Shown: positions 29,401-43,200 of the stretch, one piece after another
How the letters are laid out: each line of letters starts with the position of its first letter
Position numbering within the stretch: position 1 is the first letter of the stretch
NCBI GenBank assembly: GCA_028829895.1
Contig: CM054181.1
Coordinates: 102,293,860-102,357,859, forward strand
Source: Sinotaia quadrata
Lineage: Eukaryota; Mollusca; Gastropoda; Architaenioglossa; Viviparidae
Direction: 5' to 3'
Length of the DNA: 64,000 nucleotides
Notes under the pieces: generated by a model
The model's database searches: none
Told to the model about the DNA's origin: nothing
What the model saw: only the letters and a program-made list of their open reading frames with translations
Program-made: the position numbers and the translations under genes

Positions 29401-32400
29401 AATCAAGGCTGCAGCATGTTTCAAGTGAGAGGGACCTAATGGAGAGACAGCTTAACATGACCCAGGTAAAGTGTTGGCAAGCCCACTTCTTTGAGAATGT
29501 GTTTGAGGATTGGAGCAGCCAAAGAAGGGTGGAGGGAGGGAAATGATGAATGAAGTGTTAAGAGTGTTGCAGGTTGTAACATTTAAAGATTTTTAATTGT
29601 TTTATTTTGCTAAATCAAGCACTTGCAATATAAAATAAAAATGCAGTTAATAAATCATATATGTTAGTGCTCATTTAGAGATACATGTATACAGAATCAT
29701 TAACCTGTTGTAACCTATTTAGAATTTTGAAACTTTAGATCTGCAGTAGTTTATTCAGTCTAATCTGGACCAAGGGAGATTGGGATGATAAAACTTGATG
29801 ACATAAGTGTTCATCATATACTGATATAGTAAATATGTGAATTATTAAACAGTCATTGAGTCAATAATTAGTTCAATAAAAAAGAAAGTACTTATACCTA
29901 GCTATAGCTGACAAACTGCTAATATAGTCTATTATGTCTGCCAGCTCATCTAGAAGCAAGAGTAAAGTGCCCAAAATTGGGGAGTGGGTGTGAAGCAAGC
30001 TGGAGGGGAATGAGGGTGAATTGAATGGGGAAACAGTGAAACACTGTTGTACAGTCCTAACAGATTAGTTGTCTTTGTCAGAATTTCAGGATAGGAAACT
30101 TATGTTTGGTGCATCCATACACCCATTCCTTAAAAAAAGATTTTCCATGCTGCATTTTCACAGCTGGCTTTTATTTTTCATAGCAATTATATTTTTATCT
30201 GGATACAAAATTTGTGCAAACTTTTGGAGCATTTTTGATAATTTGGGTAAATTTTGTAATATGTGGGGTTATTATAATGACCCTGTCACCACATTAACTA
30301 ATGGAATTATTAATTATGAATTTGATCTTTAATGCTGATAACAGCCCCATGGCCTAATCTACTCTTACAGTCTCTGTATTAAATCCTATCGTTTATGTTT
30401 ATGGGACAGTTAATTAATCAATATAGCAACAAGTAAATTAGTTGATGTGCCTTCTGGAATTGGTGATGTTATCTCTCCCTCTTAATTAATTAATAAACAT
30501 TCATTCATATATGGCTTGTTCTCCCCCTCCCCCCCCCAGCCAATTCCATTAACGGTCATTCCAAAAAATCAATTAAGATGTGGGATAAGATAACAATTAA
30601 TTAATAATGAAAACAATAAAAGAAGAAAAATTGATTTCAAGACACAATGAAGCCAATGAGATTGAAAGCGTTCACTATCCTGTACTCTGCTGTTTGTCCC
30701 AGTGTTTATAAACAACAGATTATCAGTGGTGAGTGGTTTTGAGTCAAGTTCTTAACTTGATCTCAATGGAGATGAAGAGTCCGATGTATGCTTTCGGATT
30801 CATATTCACTTGGTCTCCATTTGATGATGTGGCTCTTCTTCAGATCAGACTGCCTTATTGTAGATGGGATTCTAGATCAAGTTGAGCACTGGGTCAGTCC
30901 AAAGGAGAAAAAGGGCCCAGCAATCCTATTATCTTTCCCAAAGCCCTTGCAGTCACTCTTTCAACCTTTCCTAACATCCTGGTGCACAGTTTATGAACAA
31001 GTTTTAGATGGTAGGTACCTGTCTTGGTTTGACTAGTTTCACATACATCAGTAGTGGAACTCACATGTCCATATATGGTACTATGCATCCGATTAAAGTC
31101 ACTCACCTTTACAAATCATTCCCCCTCCCCCACTTATCCGCTATGCTTCCTTCATGCATGGGCTAATGGTTTATTTTAGGCTACTTAACCTACATTCCTC
31201 TGGCCACGCACATGGTTGACTATACAATTGACTGCACAATAAATCACTCTGAAGGTCACTGATAAATTATATGCTATATATTATGTATATCAGTTATAGA
31301 AAAATAGAAACAAATTAGAAGATTAAATTGTACAAAGTGATGAGTATAATTTCCCTCATGGGTGCAGCCTTCACAGTAACCAACACTAATTTTTAAAGCA
31401 GATTACATTAATATAGATTTTGTCGTTGTGTGAGAGTGTTTACATTCATGCTTTCCCCCCTTTTTTTCACATTTTTTATGACCAGAAACAAATTTCATCT
31501 CATTTGAAGAAATATATTCAAATTTTTTATTAGTTTCACTTTGCCCACAAACAGACACATAGTGATTTGCTTACTTGAACCAATTTTCTATGGCAAGGGT
31601 ACCTTATGCCATACACTGGCCACAAAGGGGGTTGTGCTTACACGCCACAGTATATGCCATATGTGATTGACTGGTTTAGATGGATTACATAAGTCAGCAT
31701 GCTGATGCACTGAGAAAGATATTTTATTGTGTGTTACCTTTTGGTAGTTATATTAGAAAAATAATCATTGAAATTTTAACTCATTAAGTTCCAGACATGC
31801 TATTTTTAGGGTTGGCCAAAGAGATGAGTTAATTTGTGTTTGTATGTGTGTGTGTGCATGCGTATGCACACAGCTGGAACAAAGACATTTTTGTTATTGT
31901 ATTATTTCAATAAGGTCTTTTAATGATATAAAAATTATAAGTTGTTTGTGTCACTAATATTTGTTATGTATACATTAAATAAACTAAACTTATTTAGACA
32001 AAACAGAACAAAATATCCATCATTGAAAGCATTAATAATAATATGAGAGTAAAGTGAACAATGACAGAATTAATAATGAGAGTAAAATGAACATTGACAG
32101 CATTAATAATAATATGAGAGTACATTGACAGCATTAATAATAATATGAGAGTAAAGTGAACAATGACAGAATTAATAATGAGAGTACATTGACAGCATTA
32201 ATAATTATATGAGAATAAAGTGAACAATGACAGAATTAATAATGAGAGTAAAATGAACATTGACAGCATTAATAATAATATGAGAGTACATTGACAGCAT
32301 TAATAATAATATGAGAGTAAAGTGAACAAAGACAGCATTAATAATTAATGAGAGTAAAATGAACATTGACAGCATTAATAATAATATGAGAGCATTTCAC

Positions 32401-35400
32401 TAATACCTACTATTCCTTTTATACTCAAAGCAATTTAAAGTCTATCAGCTCTAGTGTTTTCTCTGAAAGAAATAGTCCATAATAAAGAGTAGCATGATAC
32501 TGGTACATAATATCACAAATGATATTAGTATAGAAATACTAACAGCAAAGAAAATAAGCATCATTGACTAGTCAGACTTAGACTTTTTTTTAAAATGGAT
32601 ACAATCATTCTTTTTGTTCCTCTAGATTGAAAGAGCAGGAGGACTTTAATAAACTATTTTACAGAGTGAAATAAACTATTTTACAGAGTGACACTCTGTG
32701 CTCACAACGTGAGGTTGAAGCACGAGTTGAGCAGGTGACAGCCCGCTATGAGGAACGCATCATTGAACTGCATAGTGTCATTGCTGAACTGAGGAAAAAG
32801 CTAGAGTGTCACCACATCAACGTTATCAGGTCAGTGGGGTTAAAAATCTTATTCAGTGTGCCATCAACATCGTTAACATGGCAACAAGCAGCTAAAGATG
32901 TGTAGCTTGTACTTGCATCAAATAACTGTGAGTTGAAGTATCAGAAAAAAACATTTAATTTATATTTCTGCTTACAATACAAAAATGCTAGATGTAATTT
33001 TTGACAGCCCTGATATTGTTTGATCTAGACTAGCTAAAAAGAAAAGTTGCAAAATTGCCATATTGTTTATAATATGTCACTCTTCATTCTACTTATAGAC
33101 ATTCTACTCATTTAAATAGGGTTGTACCTTTTTACACTTTAAAACATTATTCTGATGTCACTCTACATTCTGCTCAATGGCTTTCTACTCAGTTAAATAG
33201 GGTTGTACCTTTTTACACTTTAAAACATTATTCTGATGTCACTCTACATTCTGCTCAATGGTTTTCTACTCAGTTAAATAGGGTTGTACCTTTTTACACT
33301 TTAAAACATCATTGCTTATAATGTCACTCTATATTCTACTCAGTTAAATAGGGTTGTACCTTTTTACACTTTAAAACATCATTGCTTATAATGCCACTCT
33401 ATATTCTACTCAGTTAAATAGGGTTGTACCCTTTTACACTTTAAAACATCATTGCTTATGAATTCACTCTACATCTTACTCAGTTACATGTAAAATTGTA
33501 CCTTTTTACACAATAATTTTTGTATCGTTGATTTGTCACTTTACAGCCTACTCAATGATATATCCTACTCAGTTATGCCTTTTTACACTATATAGTATCA
33601 TTGCTTAGGATGTCACTCTGCAACCTACTCAGTAACATATCCTACTCAGTTACATATAAGGTTGTGCCTTTTTTTTACGCTATAAAGTGTCATTGCTGAG
33701 GATGTCACTCTGCAACCTACTCAGTAACATATCCTACTCAGTTACATATAAGGTTGTGCCTTTTTTTTACAATATAAAGTGTCATTGCTGAGGATGTCAT
33801 TCTGCAACCTATTCAGTTACATATAAGGTTTTACCTTTTTTATACTATAAAGTGTCATTGCTGAGGATGTCACACTGCAACCTACTTAGTAACATATCCT
33901 ACCCAGTTACATATAAGGTTTTACCTTTAGACACTAAAGCATTGCTTGTGATTTCACTCTGCAACCTACTATACACAATGACATATCCTACTAAATTACA
34001 TATAAGGTTGTACCTTTTGACACTATAAACATTCATCTCCAATCATTTCCTACAGAATGAGAATTTAAATCTCCCATAAAATTGACTTGATCTTTCTGGC
34101 AAGATTAGGAAAGAGGATAGCAAAGAATTCTATATCTTCTTGAGAATATTTGTATTTATTTTTGTTCCATCAATGATAACTTTTATTTCCATTAAGATAT
34201 TTTAACATTTTTGTTGTTGTTGGCATTGGGTTTTGGTTTTTATTTTTAGGTCAAATTTATTAACATTTACATCAGAATATAACAATTATAATGGATCCAT
34301 ATTTATGATTGGCTCAGCAAATAATCAGATCACTTGAAGGTGGACTTTCCATAATAAAATAATGTTCACTTAACAATAAGAAATATACTTTACCATGGTC
34401 TCACAATTGCCATCAAAAAACGATATATTTTGGGGCTCACTTTATAATATATATTCCACGATACATTGGGGTGGTTCAGATTAATATTGTAAAGCTGGGG
34501 TCCAATTTACTGCTACTGACTATAGCTATATATTTCATGTGCTTTAGGAAACCTGTATCAGAATCATTGAAAGTTGGAAATGAACATTTAGCAGAAATTA
34601 ATCAGTCAGTTAAAAGCATTGGAAGATTAAATAATCTTCAGCTGATTATAAAATTAAAAAGGTCTAAAGAAACAAGAAGTAGTTTGCCTTCAGGCAGGTT
34701 AATTAACTGGATAGAATGTATGAAACTTAAATTTATGAATGTTCACATGTCTGGTAGATGATGACAAGTGTTCACTCATCTGATAAATTTTCACTTATCT
34801 GGTAAATGATATTACAGAGAGGAAGAAGAGTTTGAAGAATCGGAGGCAGCACAGAGCAATCGCAGCCAAGATGGGGGCAGTAATCATGATGTGCTGGTTG
34901 ATTCACACTGCGCTAGTCTTGGTGTGTATTGTGATGTTCATTCGGGTCAACAAATTTTTATTCTTTTAGGACACTGAAACAGGACTGTTGTGTGAATTAT
35001 GTTACTTTGAAGGCATTGCATCTATTTCAAAATTGGGAGTTCAGAGACTCACTTTTTGAAGCATTTACATATCCTAGAATATGAAATGCATTTAAAACTA
35101 CACTTTATTATTATTATTATTTTGTATCATGCAGAATGCTGATCTAATTAGTAAGACAGATAACTGGTGCATGACCTAACATAAGATGTGTCTAAAATTT
35201 ATAGAATTTACAGTTTTAAAATGTGTATTTCAAAGCTTCTAATGCTGTGTGTGTGTTTAAACTCACCCATATTTAGTTTTTATTTTAATACATTTTAAAA
35301 TTGTTCATGAGATACTTGCTTTGAAGGATAACATTGAAATGGAATCAGTAATTGATTGGCCATATGTAGTGGTACAAAATATCAGTCAAGGCCTGAATGA

Positions 35401-37187
35401 ATGTACATTCTGACATTTTTGTCTTCATTTGCATTAGTAATAAAACATAAACTTCCTATCCCTTTTAAATATGTTTGATTTCTCATATCACACGAATAAA
35501 AAAATAAATAAATAGAGACAAGAAAATCAAGTATGTGCAATTTGTATGCAAAAAAAAAGCTACTTCGTAACATACAATTTTTATTTTAGCCATAGTATTT
35601 AATGTCAAAAACATTTTTAAATGATCTTTCTTCTACTATAGGAATCAAGTATATTGAACAAAGCATATAAATATCAGTTTGCAAAAAATAATTTCTTTTC
35701 TGAAAATGTCAGTGTCTAGCTTTTCAGACTGAAGTTCCTTATGATCTTGTTTGGTAATAGAGATGGGCAATGAACTCAGGCTGGAGTTATCCCGCGTTGT
35801 GACGGAAATGGAAAGTGCCATGGCAAGAGGCAAACCACTTGTCAGCCAGGATGAAGATGAAGAGGAAAAACTTGTTGATAAGACAGATCAGGTAACTGAT
35901 CATTATTGATTTATTTCACAAGCATGGAATGTTGTACATGCCATACAAATATTTATCCCTTTTGATTTTCATGTATACTTAATTTTTAGAAGTTAATTGT
36001 TTGCTGTACTGTTTTCTTTGGGTTGACAGTCTTATGTAGAGTCATTTCATAACTATCTGCAAAAATAGTTTTCTTTCAGTACTTTTGTTTGTTCATATCT
36101 TTTTATAGGATAAGTTTGGATTTAGAATCTATTTAGTATCTACATAACAAATTTATAGTGTTTTGCACCAACTCCCCTTTGGTAGCAAGGTGTATTTTTC
36201 TCTTCCTCGCTCTTGTGTCTTTGTTCTTCTTAGACCTCCCACCCCCATTTCATTATTTTTTTTTTAGTACTTTTGCATACATTCGTTTACTAAAACTTAT
36301 TTCCATAATTTAAACATAAAAATTTACAATATAAAACTTAATTGTTATATATATTATTATAGAGCAGCACTAATTTATCAGTTTCAGACATTTTTTACAG
36401 ACTAAAGCCTTATCAAAATAGTTCTATCTCATGGTTGTACAAACTAAATTATATAGCTCATTGCTGTATGTATCAGTTTCATTATTTATAGACTAAAGTC
36501 TTATAAAGTTATAGTAGTCCCACTAAAGGTGATGCAGCTGCACACTATATAGCTCATTGCTGTATGTATCCGTTTCAAACTAATTTTTGAAGGGTTATTT
36601 TTGACTAAAGCCTTATCAAAGTAATCCTACATAATGGTGATGCAGTTATTCACCGTTCACCATTTCAGTCCATATTTAAGCCAGATAAACTGTTTTTTAA
36701 CTTCACAATGTGAATAAAAATTAATATCTAAATTAGTAATAGTGTTGTTGTTTGAGTAACAGTTTAATAATTATTTTAATGCTGCTGACCACTGAAGTGA
36801 CAGGACAGATTTCTTATTACCAGTTAATTGTTAATATAACTACAGATGTTCATATTAGACATTTTCAGATGTATCTTGACTCTTGTTTATTCAATTTGCA
36901 CATATTCATAGTACGCTAACAAATCATAATTAATGTGATTTACTTATGCAAGAAAGCATTTAGGAAAGTTGTTTGTGTAGCTTCTCTCAAGTACATTCAT
37001 GTGATAAATTAAATGGAATGCTATAACTAAGTTATTTTTTAAAATTAGTTTTATGTGCATACATATTACTGGGTCTTAATCCCCACACCTTTAATCACCC
37101 ATACAAATCAAACATCAACTGCATGAATGGCTTCTTTTCAGGACACACCATAGCTTTCAATATCTTTGTCTTGAATGAATATATATA

Positions 37188-37233
<46 letters not shown>

Positions 37234-40200
37234 TAGGTAGGTATTTGAAATTGGTGTATTATTAGCAAATTGTACATTATAATTGTCCCTTGTAAACAGG
37301 AGCCAAAAGAAGAAGATGATGAATATGATGAAGAAGAGTCCAAACCACCCACTCCTCCACCCCGTGAGGCTCGAGTCTCTGCTCCTTATCCACCTTCTCC
37401 TTCACGTGTTTTGGGGAGTGGTCAGGGAGGAATGAGTGGACCGGGAAACGAGAGGGAATTGCTGGCACAGCGGGAGGCTGAGTTAGCAAAGCTGCGAGCT
37501 CACATTGCCAATGTAACAGCAGAAAAAGAAGCATTACGCAAAAAAGTTAGGATATTTGTTGAATGATTAAAATCCATATTTATAATTATAATTAAAACAT
37601 GTAAGAGAAATTTATTGAGTGAGTAAGAATCCATGTTTGTGATTCTAACTGCAACATGTAACTTTTCAATGTTTCTTTTTTCTTTTATTTTAGTTGTTTA
37701 AAAACTTAATGTTAAATATTTTATTACAGTTTATTCACAAGTCATAATCTTTCTTGTTTTTAATGTGCCACTTTTTTTAAACCCTGATTTTATTGTTTGA
37801 ACAATATTTTACTGTTTGTTTTTAGATTATTATTTTCTTAATTGAATGTGCTTAATTTTTTTCAAGTGCAGCAGAAATGATAGTTTTAATTTTTTTAAAT
37901 CCAGTAGAATTTCAGTTACAGATCTCATTATCCAGGAATCAATAGACTTTTATTGATAATAGGTTTTAGAGTTACAAAACAGACTGGCATCTGGCGATAT
38001 GCTCCCTAGTCCTGTCAACAGTCGCACACCTACCCCAACAAAACCTCAACCCCCGGGAGTGGTAATGGACAGGTGAGCAGTAAACTGTTGTTGCTATACA
38101 ATTATATTTACTGGAAGGGTTATTTTAGACAGTTATGTGTCAAATTTTTCATTGTGTTTATTCTGCTTTATGTGCTGATTTGGCAATGTTCAAAAGAGGT
38201 ACATAGGTAAAATAACTGAGCATTTATAGTGATTATATTTTTCAAAACTGACATTACTGTACATAGGTAAAATAACTGAGCATTTACAGTGGTTATATTT
38301 TTCAAAACTGACATTACTGTACAATTGTCACTGTGCTTGCAGGAAGGAAACATCAGCATGAGTGGATGATAAACAAAATAGACAGTCGAAGATGAAGTGT
38401 GCTAGTTTAGTGAAGGAAAAGACTGTATTTAAAAAACCACTCATATGATGCAAACAAGAATAGAAAATAATTTGTACAGAATGCAGAGTTGACCTTTTCC
38501 ATCAGTTTCTGTGGTGGTGACCAGTCAGTAAAGAGTTTAAGAAAATAAATATTATTCTGTTGTATGAAAATCACAACACAACTTTAATACTATTTTTTAG
38601 ATGATTTTATTATTCATATGCTATTTAATTTATTATGAAGAAAAAGTATTTCTATTAAATGTAAAATAATAATCAAACAAATTTTTAAAAAAAACTTTTG
38701 AAAGATTAATAATGTTTAGTCATAAGAACCAGACCTTATTCACATGCATATAATCAAAATGACATCAACTATAAATATGTGTGGTCTGTTAGATCATTAA
38801 TTACCTTTTTAGTTTTATTTTGTTTGTCTGCTACATTTGTTTTTGTTGCACATTTACCAGCATTTTTGCATTTAAGATGAACTGCAAAGCAAAACAAAGG
38901 TCAGCAGATTAACAACACACTAGCAAAGAGTTGGGTTTTTTCTTTATTTGCAAACAATACTCCGGATGTAGCTCATTTAAAAGTTTTTAAACTTTCTGTT
39001 CAATCAGCAGTTCTACAAAATGTTAAGCAAAAATCTTTCTTCTAAATAATTATGATTTTTTTAAAAATCAATAAATCTGTTTCATTATTTGGTCCCCAAA
39101 ATAGTCTGATATAATAGCATCTATATGTATTGTGATATTCTGAGTTTCATATTGTTAATAATTATTCTATCTGACATAGGATTGATTTAGTCAACTACTG
39201 TCAGATCAAGCTAAATGGTCATACCTTATGAAAAAGAAGTGGATAAATCCATCAAGAGAGGGTGCTTTTGTTGAAAAATGGTGTATAATAGGACTTTTTT
39301 AAACACAGAAAGTTGGCAAACGCTTATTGATAGCATGTAAAAGGTAATTCCAGAAGAGAAAAAATTATTTTACCATTTTAAAAAAAAGAGCTACAGTTTT
39401 ATGAAGACTTGGGAAAGTTGATTATATTTTTTAAGAATTTGATTAGAGATATATTTTGAGGGTAGATTGAAAATCCTTTCACCACAATAACTTTTGTAGA
39501 ATATAATATTGCTTTTTTTTTTTTAATACAGGAGTTTTCCTGTTGTTACAGTTGGTTCTAATTGTAGGCATTTTTTTTTAATTTGAGGCTCTATACAGTA
39601 GAGATAATTGAAGATAGAATAAATATACAATAGAGATGACGGGTGAAGATAGAGCAAATATACAATAGAGATGACGAGTGAAGATAGAGCAAATATACAA
39701 GAGAGATGAAAGGTGAAGATAGAGCAAATATACAATAGAGATGATGGGTGAAGATAGAGCAAATATACAAGAGAGATGAAAGGTGAAGATAGAGCAAATA
39801 TACAATAGAGATGAAAGGTGAAGATAGAGCAAATATACAATAGAGATGATGGGTGAAGATAGAGCAAATATACAATAGAGATGATGGGTGAAGATAGAGC
39901 AAATATACAATAGAGATGACAGGTAAAAATAGAACAAATACACAATAGAGACGACGGGTGAAGATAGAGCAAACAGAGAATGAACTTATGTTTCAAGTGA
40001 GTTATGTATTACAGTTTAACAATGCTTACCATCAAGAAAAAAAAATAACATGATATTTGTTTCATTTGCTGTTTGTTGAAGACATAATTTGCTGTTTGTT
40101 GAAGACATAATGTGCTGTTCGTTGAAGACATAATGTGCTGTTTGTTGAAGACATAATGTGCTGTTTGTTGAAGACATAATGTGCTGTTTGTTGAAGACAT

Positions 40201-43200
40201 AATGTGCTGTTTGTTTGAAGACGAGGAGGAGGTGACCATTTTCCCATTGCCAAGGTTGCAGAGCTTAAGAAATTACCGACACTGACCCGCGACAGACAGG
40301 TGTTGGGAGCTGAACTCAGTTCATTAGGGGTAAGTTATTAAACTAAAAAAAGAGTTATTACTTAATTAAAAGTGAAGTATGGGATTCTTGTGAGAAATGC
40401 CAGCATCTACACTAAGAGAACTTCTTATGGTAAAGGGAAGATTAACCCTTTTCACGTTTGGTGTTTGGCACTTGTTTGTAAGAGGTAACATGAGCTATTG
40501 ACTTGCTTCTGATTGAAGATTGAAAAGTGTAGCACTACCAATCAAATCATTTTTATTTCATCCTTATCCACCCTTCTGACCCATTCATTTCTTTGATCTT
40601 TCAGTGTCTATACATTTGCATCAGGTTATTTTTATCTGTTTTATTTTTCTTGAATAAAGCTTTAGAATTAGGCCTGATGTGCTAAGGTATATTCATTTGT
40701 TAAAACTAACAGAAAGCTAATCTTTGCTATCTAATGTTTAAAACATTTAGACAACTAGCTGTGTCTTCTGCATGTATTGGACATCTAGTTATGTTTTCTG
40801 CTAAGTTGTGTATTGAACACCTTTCACAATCTTCTTCTTGCATTATGTATTTTATATTGGACTTGGGAGAGGGGGGGATTTCATTCAATGAAACCCAGTT
40901 GCTGCATGTACTCTTATTATCTTATTATCTCTATTATTATTATTAAGGATTTTTTCTTCAGTCATACTTGATTAATGTAACCTGATTGAACAATGATTTA
41001 TTTAGAGTGGTGCCCCTTGGAGTCACAATTAGATATGGGTAAACCCGGTTGAACAATGATGCCTGTGCATGTCGGCTTCTGACTTTGCCAGTGCACATTA
41101 GCTTCAGAACCAGTGAAAGATCTAGCACTTTTTATAGCAGGATGGATATATTTTATTAGATAGATAGCTATATTTTCTGTTTGTATTTTGTATTGCATAG
41201 CTAGCTGTGTCATTATTTGTATTTTGTGTTGGATATCTCACTATTGTCTGTTAGTGTTTTGTATTATATATCTATAGTTGGCAACAACCCAGACTGCTGA
41301 ACATGTAGTGCAGAGCGTCCGAGCCAGTTCTAGTGTCCAGGAGATGGCACGTACTCTGAACTCTGACATAGACTCTCAGCTGATGGAGTATCGGTTGGAG
41401 TTGGAGCGTGTGCAGAGCAGAGCTGATCACTTGCGGGCACAAAATGACACGTTAATCCTTACACTTACTGAGTCTAAGGTACACGGTCATATTTTGTTCC
41501 TGTGGTTTAATAGCTAAAAAAAAGTTGTTTATTTTTTTTTACTTCTTCTGTTCATGCCTGAAGTGCTCACAGTAAAGGATTACTGCTAAGTTTTTAATAG
41601 CTTTTACAGAAATCTGTGTTCAAGAACATATTAATTTTAAGATTACTAGTAAGTTTTAAAAGCTTAAAAGAAATATGTGTTCAAAAACTTATTGATTTTA
41701 ATAAACATCATATATGTAAGAAAAAACAAAAGTTATGTCTTTTTCTTAAAAGAAAAAAATATCTTGAAATTCTGTATGTATACATCTGTGATAAGACATC
41801 GTTATAAAGGCAAAATTGTGAACAGAATGTTTACATCATAAAATAATGAACTCTCAAAATGGTTATTTTTTTAAATTAGTATTAATTCAAATACTCTTAA
41901 AGAAACTTTTATTTCTCATTGGGAACAATCCTATTTTTAAAAAATAGTTTAGTTCATTGAACATGGATATTATAAGACTGCGCTCCATATATGTAATAAA
42001 TTACATTGTTACTAAAAATAAAGAGATGCTAGTAAAGGTGCAAATATTTAAAATAAATTTGTAAAATGAAATAAGATCTGTAAGAGTTTTTACTTTTATA
42101 TTTCTGTAGGATTTGTCACCATGTGCTTGCATGTTGATTGAGAAAGATTTCCTTTTGAAACATTTCATTAATTTCTTTGACACCTAAAGCTGTTTCCTGT
42201 ATTGAAAAAATAATGTTAACTCTTTCCAGCATTCCTTCTAATCAGAGGTGATAGATTTCAAAAGATTTTATTGTTTTGTACCAATTGCTTAAACAATTTA
42301 GTTGAAATAATAAAAATTAAATAGGGTATACAACAGTTGGGTCAAACAGAAATGATATTTACAAGTACTGAAATTCTAAGTGACTAAATAATCATATGCA
42401 CTTGACAGTAGAAGTGTGAAATTCAGAATACATGATTATGTTTATTATAAATCATAATGTCACTCTCCCCATTTTAGGTGCAAATACATTAATAAAATAT
42501 AATTGTTTTAACATATGAATTTTAATTATATTAACAAAATATAAATAAGTTAACATGATATTAAATATAATTATGTAAACATGCAATTAATTTCAAGCAC
42601 AGATGCATTTATGATATAATATACTTAAGTTAAACATGATTGCAGGCACAAATACTTTTATAGTTTAATTACTTTAACATGTGTACAATTGCAGGCACAA
42701 ATACTTTTGTAGTTTATTTATGTTAATATGTATGATTGCAAGCACAAATACTTTTATAGTTAATTTATGTTAATATTATGATTGCAGGCACAAATACTTT
42801 TATAGTTTAATTATTATGTTCACATGTATAATTATAGGCACATGCTGAAAGACTGAGCACACTGGTTGGAAAGTATGAGTCCAATGCCACAGCACTTGCA
42901 CTGGCGCTCAGTTACTCAGACCAAGCACTAGAAGCTTGTCAAGTTTTGGTAGCTTTGCTTGATTCAGAGATTGGTGTTTTGCTAGCAAATTGTCGTGCTG
43001 CTGGCATTGGAGGCTTTGGTAAAATATATTTTTGTTTATTTAATGATGTATTATGGCAACACTAGAATTAGAATAAATCAGTATATATAAATCAGTCTGA
43101 TTACATGTCAAACCCTAGATTTTAGAACTTAAAACTTAAAAAAATTATGACTTGATAATACCTAGCACTACTATATATATAGGAGGAATTAGTTAAACAT

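Larger units (their letters stand above)
29466..32686 (+). other. mcc: MCC intron between exons B and C
   Basis: Contains the possible DIRS fragment, a minisatellite at 32010-32395 and a C-run (30530-30538). Otherwise AT-rich with nothing recognised. Confidence 0.65.
35892..37299 (+). other. mcc: MCC intron between exons E and F
   Basis: Contains a three-copy repeat of about 120 bp (36360-36660) and a TG repeat (37190-37231). I looked for an exon encoding the vertebrate segment missing from this protein and saw none. Confidence 0.65.
38073..40220 (+). other. mcc: MCC intron between exons G and H
   Basis: Holds a 60-bp duplication (38201-38320), the 35-bp array (39605-39975) and the 23-bp acceptor array (40068-40220). 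Otherwise AT-rich. Confidence 0.65.

Noticed and set aside
34471..34761. 96-codon + strand open frame before exon D
   Set aside because: Intronic, no recognisable motif, not in phase as an exon; probably chance.
37277..37534. 85-codon minus-strand frame
   Set aside because: Antisense shadow of MCC exon F.
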